A model generated the notes under the pieces. It was not told where the DNA came from and did not search any database. It saw nothing but the letters and a program-made list of their open reading frames with translations. Shown piece by piece: positions 25,510 to 34,444 of a stretch of DNA of 64,000 bases (position 1 is its first letter; each line of letters begins with the position of its first letter). Origin of the DNA: Marinoscillum sp964351625 (GTDB taxonomy: Bacteria > Bacteroidota > Bacteroidia > Cytophagales > Cyclobacteriaceae); contig CAYGOV010000013.1 in the NCBI GenBank assembly GCA_964351625.1, positions 62,001 to 126,000 on the forward strand, given 5' to 3'. The translations under genes and the position numbers were made by a program.

Positions 25510-25968
25510 CTAATTGTAAACCAAAATATACGCATTCAGCGAAGTAGCGATCAACAACCAAATGAAATAAGGCAGAATCAGTATTGTGTTGTATTTCAAA
25601 TCATTTCGATACCGAACGAGAAAGAGTCCTACAAGAATCGTAAGTGAGGTGATGCTTATTAAACCTATGGACACAGCATGGAAATAGAAGAAAAGCGGAT
25701 TCCAAATTACGTTTAGTATCCATTGGATACCATAGAGAATTCCGAGTGTTTTTCTGTCAAGAATAGCCGACCAAGCTTTGGCCATATAGAAAGAAAAGCA
25801 GATCATGATAGTCGTCCATGCCGCACCAAAAACCCAGCCTGGAGGAGTCCATGGAGCTTTGGTAAGATTGGCATACCAGTCGGAAGAAACTCCCGAGGAG
25901 GTGAATAGACTTCCGAGTGCTAAAGCGGCGAAGTTGAGGAGAAGGAAAATCACAGTTCTGAGAATCAT
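25510..25968 (-). CDS. tspO: TspO/MBR family protein
   Basis: 152 residues with five transmembrane helices, the family's normal architecture and length. Typical motifs are KAPWTPPGWVFGAAWTT (loop 1 with the W-x-P-P signature), YGIQWILNVIWNPLFFYFHA (the WN-x-x-W/F motif) and the final YFIWLLIATSLNAYILVYN. TspO proteins bind porphyrins and related ligands in the membrane and modulate tetrapyrrole levels or stress responses. Its nearness to the B12 uptake genes (another tetrapyrrole) is suggestive, but they lie on opposite strands, so there is no shared transcript. Confidence 0.93.
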   Translation of the reverse strand: MILRTVIFLLLNFAALALGSLFTSSGVSSDWYANLTKAPWTPPGWVFGAAWTTIMICFSFYMAKAWSAILDRKTLGILYGIQWILNVIWNPLFFYFHAVSIGLISITSLTILVGLFLVRYRNDLKYNTILILPYFIWLLIATSLNAYILVYN

Positions 25969-26045
25969 CTTTATCTATTTTTATTGAGGTTTTATGTTCA
26001 GTCTAATAACAGAATGACTCATTCAGACCTCATCCCATGAAGATA

Positions 26046-26963
26046 CTAATCTTCTTGCTCGATATCCCATTCGATGTTGTTTCGCTTTGCATATTCTTCA
26101 ATTGGGCCAAGTCCAACTTCCTGTCTACGCTTGTTAACGTGCTCTGGATCTCCTATTTCAAAGAATACGTTCGCGCCCTTTTCTTCATCGAATTTGAACT
26201 GAGAGCCATAAGTCTGTGGTTTGTCATTTCGCATAAGTATGCGATCTTCAAGAAGTGCCAAGTTGCCACCATTTGATTCTCCTTGCAATACGGAAGCTTT
26301 TAGAAGCGGTAAATACTTTTCTTGTGTCTCTAATGGCGCATGCTGTATTACAAGCCAAAGTGCCAAGTTTGCTTGACCGCCGACTGCACTTTTACCGACC
26401 CAGCCATGCTTTTCTATGATGTTGACTACCTCCACTTCGCAGATGCTATCTTGCTCAGCCATTAAGTTCCAAAAGAATTCCATCTGCTTAGAATCTTTTC
26501 CAAATTTATCTTGAGCATCTTTTAATAACTGTCTTAGCGTCTGATCCCTAACGTAGATATCTTCCAGTTTTTCTTGTAAAGGTTTATTGTAATATTTCTC
26601 CTTTTCATCCTTGATTGCTTGGATCTTATACAGGATCTGCTGCCATTCTTCAGTCTTGCGAGCGTTAGCAAGGTCACCGTCAGCTTTGAGGTGGTCAATA
26701 TTTGTCCAGCCTTTGTCTACTGAAAGATTCAGATAGTTGATTGATTTGGAAGTGTTTCCTGCAAGAGACCAAGAGCAAGCTGCATTGTAATACTGTGAAG
26801 AATTACCTTCTTGTAGTTCAAACGCCTTATCATATTCATTGCCAGACGCTTCGAATTTCTTTTCACTATACAAAGAATCACCACTTGCTATCAATCGCTC
26901 AAAGCTTTGAGCTTGTAAGAGTGTAATTAGGAGACAAAAGCCTAGGGTAAATAGTGATTTCAT
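26046..26963 (-). CDS. secreted TPR-like protein with C-terminal DUF6624-type domain
   Basis: 305 residues from the ATG at 26963, which gives a signal peptide (LFTLGFCLLITLLQAQS); the frame is open 20 codons further up without one. Residues ~15-110 look like two TPR repeats (GDSLYSEKKFEASGNEYDKA, YYNAACSWSLAGNTSKSINY). The rest matches the DUF6624 pattern: DQTLRQLLKDAQDKFGKDS, NIIEKHGWVGKSAVGGQAN, LALWLVIQHAPLETQEKYLP, LLEDRILMRNDKPQTYGSQF and the GLGPIEEYAKR ending. Exported to the periplasm; function unknown. Adjacent small genes run in the same direction but are separated by more than 100 bp. Confidence 0.75.
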   Translation of the reverse strand: MKSLFTLGFCLLITLLQAQSFERLIASGDSLYSEKKFEASGNEYDKAFELQEGNSSQYYNAACSWSLAGNTSKSINYLNLSVDKGWTNIDHLKADGDLANARKTEEWQQILYKIQAIKDEKEKYYNKPLQEKLEDIYVRDQTLRQLLKDAQDKFGKDSKQMEFFWNLMAEQDSICEVEVVNIIEKHGWVGKSAVGGQANLALWLVIQHAPLETQEKYLPLLKASVLQGESNGGNLALLEDRILMRNDKPQTYGSQFKFDEEKGANVFFEIGDPEHVNKRRQEVGLGPIEEYAKRNNIEWDIEQED

Positions 26964-27088
26964 GAAGCAAAAGTTGATTTTGATTTGAAACGCAATTTTA
27001 AGCGACCTATTGCTCTTGATCAATCAATGCCCAAGGTTTCACTCAGTACTCTGTTGATACAACCAAGTTGTAAGGATTCAGGTAGCTT

Positions 27089-27304
27089 TTACTTCTCAGC
27101 GTTCATATAATAGCTCAATGCGCCAGAAGGGCATTTGCTGATTTGATCTTTTAATTCTTGTGTACTTGCATTTGCCGCAACGATCCATGGTTTTGCTTTT
27201 GGATTGTAAACTTTTGGGAGCGTAGCGACACACACTCCAGCATGCTTACATTTCTCTGCTTGCCATACAATCGTTAATTCGCCATTTGAGTATTCCTTTT
27301 TCAT
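27089..27304 (-). CDS. YjdI-like (4Fe-4S) mono-cluster protein
   Basis: 71 residues matching the divergent 4Fe-4S mono-cluster family (Fer4_19, E. coli YjdI): ECKHAGVC-like AEKCKHAGVCVATLPKVYNP with two cysteines and KCPSGALSYY with another. Four-cysteine coordination is expected for the family; here three Cys are visible plus His near the first. It would be a cytoplasmic electron-transfer or sensor protein. In many genomes it is paired with a GNAT (YjdJ) gene, but none adjoins it here; the only GNAT gene in the window is at 36200. Confidence 0.85.
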   Translation of the reverse strand: MKKEYSNGELTIVWQAEKCKHAGVCVATLPKVYNPKAKPWIVAANASTQELKDQISKCPSGALSYYMNAEK

Positions 27305-27587
27305 AATATTGAGAGTATATGTTTTTCAATTTTAAGATAATCAAATGAATTAATATTTAGGCAAATGGCAAGTGTGTTTGATTAATTGTATTGTCTGAAT
27401 GCCATTGCATAGTGAGCTTTCAAGAGCTACGAGGCTTTGTTTAAAAACTTTGAAGTGAGGATTTTTCCCAGTAAGATATGGTTTTTGTGATGTGAGGATA
27501 ATGTAATTCAATTTGAATTATTAGGAACCCTTGGAAACTTTTCATCGTTTCTTTAATTTGTATGTAGATACATTTAAATTTATACTT

Positions 27588-28439
27588 ATGAGACGCAAGG
27601 ATTTTCTCAAGAAGGGTTTGGTGGGAGTTGCTGGCATAGCTGCTGGCACAGCATTAGCTTCTGGCAAAAAGACCCAAATTGTAGATGTTGTTGGATTCAA
27701 TCACATTCCCTTAGATGAATCTTCGACAGAGAATACAGTATTGCACAGAGCGAGTACACGTGGTAGTGCAGATCACGGCTGGCTCAATACGCACCATACT
27801 TTTAGTTTTGCGAATTATTATAATCCAGAACGCATGAACTTTGGTGCTTTGCGGGTGCTAAATGATGATATCGTGGCAGGAGGGAAGGGTTTCCGTACTC
27901 ATCCGCACGAAAACATGGAGATAGTGTCAATCCCATTGTCTGGTGATCTGAAGCATAAGGACAGCATGGGAAATGAGCAAGTCATTCGTCAAGGCGACAT
28001 TCAAGTGAAGAGTGCAGGAAGTGGCATCTATCACTCTGAGTTCAACAAAAATTCGGAGCAGGATGTTAAGTTTTTACAGATATGGTTGTTTCCCAATCGC
28101 AAAGATGTCGCTCCTAGGTACGACCAGATTTCATTGAATCCAGCGGATCGCGTTAATAAATGGCAACAGATACTTTCGCCATATTCAAATGATGAGGGTG
28201 TTTGGATTCATCAAAATGCGTGGTTTCATATGACCAGATTGGAGCAGGGTAAATCTCTGACCTATAATCTTAAGAATCCGAGTAATGGTGCTTATTTGTT
28301 CGTCCTAAGTGGGGAAGTTAAAATGGCAGATAAGGTCCTCAATACACGTGATGGATTCGGAATTTGGGATGTTGATTTTCTGGATTTGGAATCTTCCGAA
28401 TCATCCGAACTCTTATTGATGGAAGTACCTATGACCTAG
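27588..28439 (+). CDS. pirin family protein with twin-arginine signal
   Basis: 283 residues from the ATG at 27588, chosen because it gives a Tat-like signal (MRRKDFLKKGLVGVAGIAAG, cleavage near ALAS). The mature protein is a pirin/bicupin: RASTRGSADHGWLNTHHTFS, GFRTHPHENMEIVSIPLSGD (metal-binding His, His, Glu), GSGIYHSEFN and VKFLQIWLFPN. Cytoplasmic pirins act as quercetin dioxygenases or redox-linked cofactors. An exported version is less usual and is the odd feature here. It ends tail-to-tail with the amidase gene, the two stop codons overlapping by four bases. Confidence 0.88.
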   Translation: MRRKDFLKKGLVGVAGIAAGTALASGKKTQIVDVVGFNHIPLDESSTENTVLHRASTRGSADHGWLNTHHTFSFANYYNPERMNFGALRVLNDDIVAGGKGFRTHPHENMEIVSIPLSGDLKHKDSMGNEQVIRQGDIQVKSAGSGIYHSEFNKNSEQDVKFLQIWLFPNRKDVAPRYDQISLNPADRVNKWQQILSPYSNDEGVWIHQNAWFHMTRLEQGKSLTYNLKNPSNGAYLFVLSGEVKMADKVLNTRDGFGIWDVDFLDLESSESSELLLMEVPMT

Positions 28440-29992
28440 TCGGCACTAGGACGCTTACGGTGCAGTGTCCCTTGCTCATACGCATATGCCAATTTGACCA
28501 ACGTCGGCTCAGCGTACATTTTACCCAAAAATTGAATTCCTGCTGGTAAGTTACCTGAGGTATAACCCATTGGCACAGTGAATGCAGGCTGACCAGTAGC
28601 TGGACTAATGGTTTGATTATTATCTCCAGCATATTCTTCCTCAAACAGGGCAATAGTCGCTGGTGGGTTATTCCAAGAAGGATAGATAATTGCATCAAGT
28701 TTCAAAGAATCCATGACCGTTTCAATCGCCTCCCTGAAAGCTATTCGTTGTGGATCTGTATAAGCGTCAAGGCAAGCGAGATCAGCTTTGCCCCATCGAC
28801 CATTGATACTCGAATATGCATCTAATCTTCGCTGCGCAAACTCGTTTTTGGTGCCGACAGCTATTACGTCTTCCAAAGTCTTCAAAGAATCATTCTTCAC
28901 GTATTCAGTAAAGAAAGTTTCCACATCTTTCCTAAAGGTCCCGCACCATTGGTTATCGCTGAGCTCCTGAAAACTTGGAACTACTATGGGATCAAACACA
29001 GTTGCGCCAAGCCTCTCAAGATCAGCGATGGCTTCATCAAAAAGAATATGAACTTCCGCGTTTGTTTGATCGTCCATCAACTCTCTGAGGACACCAATAC
29101 GAGCACCTTGCAGCCCATTCACATCAAGATATTGCGTGTAATTATTTGAAGTCTTTCCTTCGGAATAATGAGTAATCGGGTCTGTAGGATCAATTCCAGC
29201 CATCACTTCCATCATAAGTGTGGCATCTGCCACAGTTCGGCACATTGGGCCTACTACATCATTTCTCAAGAAGAGAGGTACGATACCGCTTCGGCTAATT
29301 AAGCCTATTGTAGTACGAAAACCCACCAAAGCACAGTGTGAAGAAGGGCCTCTGATAGAGTTGCCGGTATCTGTACCTAGCCCACCCACACCACAATTGG
29401 AGGCTACTGCGGCAGCTGTACCGCCGCTGGATCCAGCCGGAACATAATCCAAGTTGTAAGGATTTCGAGTAGTTCCGAAGGTTGAACTCTCCGTATGCAT
29501 AGGAGAGAAGGCCCACTCTGCCATATTCGATTTAGCGAGTACAATCGCTCCAGCATTTACAAGTTGTGTGATGATAAAAGCATCCGCTTCTGGATAGTAA
29601 TTCTCCAGCGCTAGAGCACCTGCTGTAGTTGGTAACCCAACCATATTAATATTGTCTTTGACGATGATGGGAATACCATGAAGTGGTCTCAATACCCCTG
29701 TCTCTTTGTATTCCTTATCCAGCATTCTGGCGATGTTCAGCGCATCGGGATTTAAGTAAGTAATCGCATTGATAGACTCATTTAAGGAATCAATCCGATC
29801 CAAATAAGCTTGTACCAATTGCTCACTTGTGAAACTACCTTTTTGATAGGCCGTATGGATTTGGGCTATGGTTAGCTCATCAAGGTTAATGGCAGTATTT
29901 GGTTTACTACAGCTTATCGTCAAGACTATCAATATCAAAGAAATGATTGATTTTAATGAAGAGTAGTTCCTTAGCAATTTTGGATGTATCAT
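28436..29992 (-). CDS. amidase signature family lipoprotein
   Basis: 518 residues with an N-terminal lipoprotein signal (LILIVLTISC). The amidase signature fold is clear: PLHGIPIIVKDNINMVG supplies the catalytic Lys, YVPAGSSGGTAAAVASNCGV the cis-Ser, and GTDTGNSIRGPSSHCALVG the nucleophilic Ser. Length is typical for secreted amidases annotated as glutamyl-tRNA amidotransferase-like. It would hydrolyse an amide (peptide, N-acyl or xenobiotic) at the membrane or in the periplasm; it is not the GatA subunit, given the lipidation and lack of gatBC. It is convergent with the pirin gene. A tract of 10 Cs lies 58 bp before its start. Confidence 0.92.
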   Translation of the reverse strand: MIHPKLLRNYSSLKSIISLILIVLTISCSKPNTAINLDELTIAQIHTAYQKGSFTSEQLVQAYLDRIDSLNESINAITYLNPDALNIARMLDKEYKETGVLRPLHGIPIIVKDNINMVGLPTTAGALALENYYPEADAFIITQLVNAGAIVLAKSNMAEWAFSPMHTESSTFGTTRNPYNLDYVPAGSSGGTAAAVASNCGVGGLGTDTGNSIRGPSSHCALVGFRTTIGLISRSGIVPLFLRNDVVGPMCRTVADATLMMEVMAGIDPTDPITHYSEGKTSNNYTQYLDVNGLQGARIGVLRELMDDQTNAEVHILFDEAIADLERLGATVFDPIVVPSFQELSDNQWCGTFRKDVETFFTEYVKNDSLKTLEDVIAVGTKNEFAQRRLDAYSSINGRWGKADLACLDAYTDPQRIAFREAIETVMDSLKLDAIIYPSWNNPPATIALFEEEYAGDNNQTISPATGQPAFTVPMGYTSGNLPAGIQFLGKMYAEPTLVKLAYAYEQGTLHRKRPSAD

Positions 29993-30049
29993 ATTCTTGA
30001 AAGTTAAATCAATTCAAGCATTGATAAGATATACAGAGCCCAATAGTAA

Positions 30050-30059
30050 CCCCCCCCCC
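30050..30059. repeat. C10 homopolymer
   Basis: Ten consecutive C residues, 58-67 bp upstream of the amidase ATG. Such tracts slip during replication and can vary in length between cells; the location fits promoter or 5' UTR spacing of the amidase gene. Confidence 0.9.
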
Positions 30060-30271
30060 AATACAAATCATTTCGATTGATTTTGTTTTTAATGTGGCTC
30101 TGAAAATTCTAATAAAATTGTAGTGTCTGCAAAGAGCCTAGATTGAACAAATGCCCTTAGAGTTTCTTGAAATTATATTATTTAGTAGAAATAAAGTTCC
30201 ATTTTGCTGAATATTGCAGAGAGATGCTAAGTATCAGGGCGAACTGAAATCTAAACATCTGTTCTGTTACG

Positions 30272-30279
30272 TATATTTG
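30272..30279 (+). promoter_or_regulatory. candidate -7 element upstream of the T9SS protein
   Basis: TATATTTG fits the Bacteroidota -7 consensus TAnnTTTG, 24 bases before the ATG at 30304. A -33 TTTG at proper spacing is not obvious. Confidence 0.4.
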
Positions 30280-30303
30280 TGGAATTAAAAGCAATTTTTA
30301 AGA

Positions 30304-31974
30304 ATGATCACTTTTCGATTGAAGCTATTTCTCGCCTGTCTTTTTATTTCCACTGAAGCGGTATTAGCTCAGCCAGTATGTCCAACCTCTGGTACAGTTT
30401 CCGCCAATTGTCTAACCACAGGGAACCTAACAATAAATGGGAGTACCCTAACCGTCAACGCTGGTGTTACGATGCAAGTAACGGGTAATTTGTTCGTTGT
30501 TAATGGCGGTATAATCAATGGTACAGGAGCAACTTTTACGCTGGGCAATCTTACTGAAGGCTATGGGTCGACCAATACGATCAATGGAGGCACTTATAAT
30601 ATAGGTGCATTCTCTTCCGGTGGTGGAGGTAATTTTACAATGACAGGTGCTTCCATAAATATAAGTCCTGCTGGAGCTGTAGCTTTAGCAGGAAATGCGT
30701 TGGTAGTTAATTCTAGTACCTTTACTGGTGTAACAAACTGGAGTGTAAACGTTACTTCTTTGGCCATGAATGGGACCTCCGTTACAGCTTCTGGAAGTAT
30801 CCAACTAGAAGATGCTACAGTTTCTAATGGTACATTCATCGCTGGAACTTCCTTTTCTACAACAAATGGAACCAATACAATTAGCAATAGCGTAATAACT
30901 GCAGGAACTACTGCATCCGTCAAGAATACGTCTTTCACGAATTCCAGCCTAGATGTTGAAGGTTTACTTACAATTCAATCGGGTAATGTTTCCTTTGATA
31001 ATTCAACTATTAATTCTGGTAAAGGAAATGCAGGTACCAATGATGCGGATGCATTGACAATGAATGGGGGAGGGATTTTAACACTCACTGGTGGTTCTGC
31101 AATGAATGTACGTGGAAGTGTCACTAATAATGAATGGTATATCGACAACTCGACAGTTACAGTCACCGGCGATTTTGATAATGCAGGTAGTGAAATTTTA
31201 GAAGTTCGAAATAATGGGAGCATCAATGTCAATGGAGACTTCAATAATTCAGGAAGCGGGAGTGTTTCGGCTGATTCTGGAGGCTTTGTAGGAGTCGCCG
31301 GAGATTATAACAATAACGGCGGAGGTTCTACAGATGTAAATGGAGGGACTTTGCTAGTGGGAGGTACGTACAGTGGAGGTGCCCCAACTGGAGATGCAGG
31401 CAGTTGCTCTGGTGGGAGTGGGGGATGTTGTGGAAGTGGTTGCGCAGCACTACCAGTGAGTCTTTTAGAATTCAAAGGAAATTACCAAGATGGTAGAATA
31501 CAGTTAAGCTGGAGCACCGCTAGCGAAATTGACAATGACTTTTTCGAAGTAGAGCGCTCATTTGACGGAGTTAATTTTGACAAAATAGCCACAGTTAATG
31601 GAAATGGTACTTCTACCGAAAAATTGAATTATGAATTGTATGTAGGAAATGTGATAGCATCAGCTTCCACTCAATACTTTCGTTTGTCTCAAACAGATTT
31701 TGATGGCACTCATGTGAAACTCATGATTATCGCGGTTCACAAGAATAAGATAACTTCAGTATCTCGGATTTATCCCAACCCGGCAAAGGGAGAAATTGCC
31801 TTTAGCTTGGCAGATGACAGTTCAATTGCGGGGAGCATTTTTGATCTGAGTGGGGCGTTAATTCTGCAATTCTCATCACCTAGGGTTGAAGTGGCTGGTT
31901 TGAAGCGAGGCACTTACCTTGTAGAATGGACCATCAACGGAGAGCGACAAACAGAGCGACTTATCGTCCAATAG
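30304..31974 (+). CDS. repetitive T9SS-exported surface protein
   Basis: 556 residues with a signal peptide (FLACLFISTEAVLAQ). Residues ~20-360 are low-complexity, Asn/Gly/Thr/Ser-rich repeats (LTINGSTLTVNAGVTMQVTG, INGGTYNIGAFSSGGGGNF) that look like a right-handed beta-helix. A Gly/Cys-rich linker (GSCSGGSGGCCGSGCAALP, ~366-384) leads into a fibronectin-like domain (LLEFKGNYQDGRIQLSWSTA, DNDFFEVERSFDGVNF), and the C-terminus is a T9SS type-A sorting domain (RIYPNPAKGEIAF, SIFDLSGALIL, KRGTYLVEW). It should be displayed on or released from the cell surface. Its domain plan (repeats, fibronectin-like, sorting domain) is shared with the protein at 57479-58639. Substrate or partner is unknown; adhesion is possible. 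Confidence 0.82.
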   Translation: MITFRLKLFLACLFISTEAVLAQPVCPTSGTVSANCLTTGNLTINGSTLTVNAGVTMQVTGNLFVVNGGIINGTGATFTLGNLTEGYGSTNTINGGTYNIGAFSSGGGGNFTMTGASINISPAGAVALAGNALVVNSSTFTGVTNWSVNVTSLAMNGTSVTASGSIQLEDATVSNGTFIAGTSFSTTNGTNTISNSVITAGTTASVKNTSFTNSSLDVEGLLTIQSGNVSFDNSTINSGKGNAGTNDADALTMNGGGILTLTGGSAMNVRGSVTNNEWYIDNSTVTVTGDFDNAGSEILEVRNNGSINVNGDFNNSGSGSVSADSGGFVGVAGDYNNNGGGSTDVNGGTLLVGGTYSGGAPTGDAGSCSGGSGGCCGSGCAALPVSLLEFKGNYQDGRIQLSWSTASEIDNDFFEVERSFDGVNFDKIATVNGNGTSTEKLNYELYVGNVIASASTQYFRLSQTDFDGTHVKLMIIAVHKNKITSVSRIYPNPAKGEIAFSLADDSSIAGSIFDLSGALILQFSSPRVEVAGLKRGTYLVEWTINGERQTERLIVQ

Positions 31975-32168
31975 CCTTGATCAAATGTTGCTAATTTTAG
32001 ATGGTCTTTGATATCTTGCGTTAAGTAATTCCCAAGTGGAATAGTGTAAAACAAGTATTCGCTTAACTCTTCAAATTCCCTTTCTTTGTAATATTTGACC
32101 CTTTTTTATTTCAATGGTTTTCAAATTAGAAGTGTATATTCAAGTATGAGTTTTTTTGAATTTCTAAG

Positions 32169-33686
32169 TTATTCAGAAAAAAAGACCCTCAGATCTTCTG
32201 ACATTTTCAAGTAATCCGGCTCGTGCAAATACATCATATGTCCTGCTTCGTAGTAGGCGATTTTTACTTTTTCTTTTTCGATCCCATTTCTTGAGAAGGT
32301 ATACTCAGCATCAAAAAATGGGCAGATCAGATCGTAATAACCAGCCGTCACTAGCACTTTCATAGCAGTATTCCTTCTCATTGTTTCGCCTAGTGTTCTG
32401 GCTACATTCATGAAGCTAGGTTCCCAATCTTGTCCCAATGGTATAGGTCTCCAGTTCCAATTGCTGTTGATTGAGCCATTGGAGGTGATGTAAGGGCGGT
32501 CCATTTTCACTTGTAGCACAGAGGCATTGTAATAATTCATAGCTGCTGTATAGGCCGAACTGGTTTGATAATTAGAGGCGTCTCCCAAGTGTGGACCATC
32601 AGAGAGTTGATCTATTTCGCTGCCCATAAACCGACCATCATTTCTACCAATCACTATTCCTTGATCTGAAAGTAATTCCTTCTGATACCGCTGCATCATG
32701 ATTCGCAAATTGGACTTGAGTATATAGTCTTTTTTCAACCCTGTGAAGTAGCTCAGTTTTTCAGCTACCTTGTCTTTTTCCGAATCACTTAGATATGATC
32801 CACGATAGAGTGCTGGTGCATAAGCATCATAGGTATAGTTGCGGCACTCTTCTACGAATGCTTCTAACGTCTGACCTTGACCTGCTTTTTTGTGATACCA
32901 AGAAGTAGCTGCCATGCTAGGCAGGTAGGTCAGGTAGGAGGTAATATTGTCAGGAAGTGAAGTAGAGCCGGCATAATCCAGACATTGCGAAATAAGGATT
33001 AGACCATTCAATGCCATGTTTTGACCTCCACCTTCCAGTGCCTCGGTGACAGCAACTGCTCTGGGCGTTCCGTAACTTTCACCAACGATGTATTTTGGTG
33101 AAAACCAGCGGTTATTGTCTGTGATCCACTGTCTCATAAAGTTGGAGATGGATTCTGCATCTTCATACAAGCCCCAAAAGTCTTCTTTTTTGCCTTTGCC
33201 AATCACTCTGCTATAACCAGTGCCGACAGGATCTACAAATACAAAATCTGTAAGGTCAAATAAGCCTTTGTTGTTGGCTACCATTTTGTAAGGCGCAGCA
33301 CCATCATCCACTTTAGCATCCGAATCAAGTTTTACCAGCTGTGGACCAAACATGCCCATATGCAGCCAAACTGAAGATGAACCAGGTCCTCCATTGAACA
33401 CAAAAGTGACTGGTCGCTTGGTTTGATCATTGATGCCTTCTTGGACATAAGCCACGGACCAAAGAGCAGCAACTTCCTCTCCAGCTTCATTTTTCAAATA
33501 TGTCTCAGCGGCAACAGCCTTGTATTTGATAGACTTTCCGCCATTAATGATCTCATGCTTAGTGACAAAGGACTTTGCCTCTGGAATAAGCTGGATTGTT
33601 TCATTTTCATCCTGCGCTAGGAGTACTTGGGAAGTGATTAAAAACAGCGAAAGAATTAATATTTTTTTTATAATCGTAGTTGGCAT
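32169..33686 (-). CDS. S10 family serine carboxypeptidase
   Basis: 505 residues with a signal peptide (LILSLFLITSQVLLAQ). S10 motifs are complete: the oxyanion-hole FNGGPGSSSVWLHMGMFGP, the nucleophile in VGESYGTPRAVAV, an Asp region near YYDLICPFFDAE, and the catalytic His in YYEAGHMMYLHEPD. It removes C-terminal residues from peptides, most likely in the periplasm or outside the cell. Bacterial S10 peptidases of this size are common in Bacteroidota and may serve in peptide scavenging. It is flanked by a T9SS protein and the CIA30 gene with no coupling. Confidence 0.93.
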   Translation of the reverse strand: MPTTIIKKILILSLFLITSQVLLAQDENETIQLIPEAKSFVTKHEIINGGKSIKYKAVAAETYLKNEAGEEVAALWSVAYVQEGINDQTKRPVTFVFNGGPGSSSVWLHMGMFGPQLVKLDSDAKVDDGAAPYKMVANNKGLFDLTDFVFVDPVGTGYSRVIGKGKKEDFWGLYEDAESISNFMRQWITDNNRWFSPKYIVGESYGTPRAVAVTEALEGGGQNMALNGLILISQCLDYAGSTSLPDNITSYLTYLPSMAATSWYHKKAGQGQTLEAFVEECRNYTYDAYAPALYRGSYLSDSEKDKVAEKLSYFTGLKKDYILKSNLRIMMQRYQKELLSDQGIVIGRNDGRFMGSEIDQLSDGPHLGDASNYQTSSAYTAAMNYYNASVLQVKMDRPYITSNGSINSNWNWRPIPLGQDWEPSFMNVARTLGETMRRNTAMKVLVTAGYYDLICPFFDAEYTFSRNGIEKEKVKIAYYEAGHMMYLHEPDYLKMSEDLRVFFSE

Positions 33687-33805
33687 GGGCTGAAAGAATT
33701 AGCGATTCGGAAGTTAATCACTTTCAAGCTGCTACAAGGCTACTTTTCTACTAATAGTGCTCCCATAAACACACGTCTTTGTCCATGGAAGCCATTAGAT
33801 GATCT

Positions 33806-34327
33806 TTACCTCAGCTCAATCTTATCTATCAAAAGCTTAAAGCTTTCGTCCTTTTTATTGCCTATTAGGAAAGCGATTTCCTCTATATGATCATCGGAGA
33901 AATTTGGAATCGTAAGCTTTCTTCCTCGAAAAGAAGGATACATGTCCTTCAAAGGGATGACGATCTCCTGCCATTCAGCAGTAGTGACAAAACTTATAAT
34001 GTAAGAGTAGTAGTCATTGGTATTGGACTTCAGTCTAAACTGATACTGCTTGCCATCGCCACGCAATTTGATCACGACTTTTGAATACTCATTGACATCT
34101 ATCCTCTTGTCTGAATATCGGAGCGATGAAAATCCTCCATTGTTTGCAGTGGATATAGTGCCACTGAACGCGCCATGTCCCTCAGGGGTGATATTAAAGG
34201 AACCTGACGATCTACCACCCATCACCACATCATCTACGATCATCCATCTTTGGAGGTTGGACGATTTGTTAAAATCAAAAATTGTGTAAGGATTTACAGC
34301 CATTATCAATAGGATAAGTAAACTCAT
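33806..34327 (-). CDS. CIA30 family protein
   Basis: 173 residues, with a short hydrophobic start (MSLLILLIMAVNPY) that could be a weak signal, or the protein may start at the internal ATG (residue 9). The body matches the CIA30 (complex I intermediate-associated protein 30) beta-sandwich: TIFDFNKSSNLQRWMIVDDV, VMGGRSSGSFNITPEGHGAF, GGFSSLRYSDKRIDVNEYSK, KVVIKLRGDGKQYQFRLKSN. Bacterial members are related to NAD-binding flavin-type chaperone domains of uncertain role and resemble carbohydrate-binding sandwiches. No complex I genes are nearby, so an assembly role is not supported by context. Confidence 0.88.
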   Translation of the reverse strand: MSLLILLIMAVNPYTIFDFNKSSNLQRWMIVDDVVMGGRSSGSFNITPEGHGAFSGTISTANNGGFSSLRYSDKRIDVNEYSKVVIKLRGDGKQYQFRLKSNTNDYYSYIISFVTTAEWQEIVIPLKDMYPSFRGRKLTIPNFSDDHIEEIAFLIGNKKDESFKLLIDKIELR

Positions 34328-34444
34328 AGTGGGTCCGTCTTGTCTGCTTGTATAACCAGCGGCAGCTCATTCGGTTCGCTTTAATCTTGAATTTGATTTT
34401 AATTATCAACTATTTTCTGTGATTGGTACAACCAATTTAGTTTT

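Larger units (their letters stand above)
29993..30303. other. gene-free gap with a C10 homopolymer
   Basis: This 311-base divergent gap has no coding frame. It carries ten consecutive Cs (30050-30059) between the amidase and T9SS-protein starts, in otherwise AT-rich DNA, and a promoter-like TATATTTG near its right edge. Confidence 0.75.
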
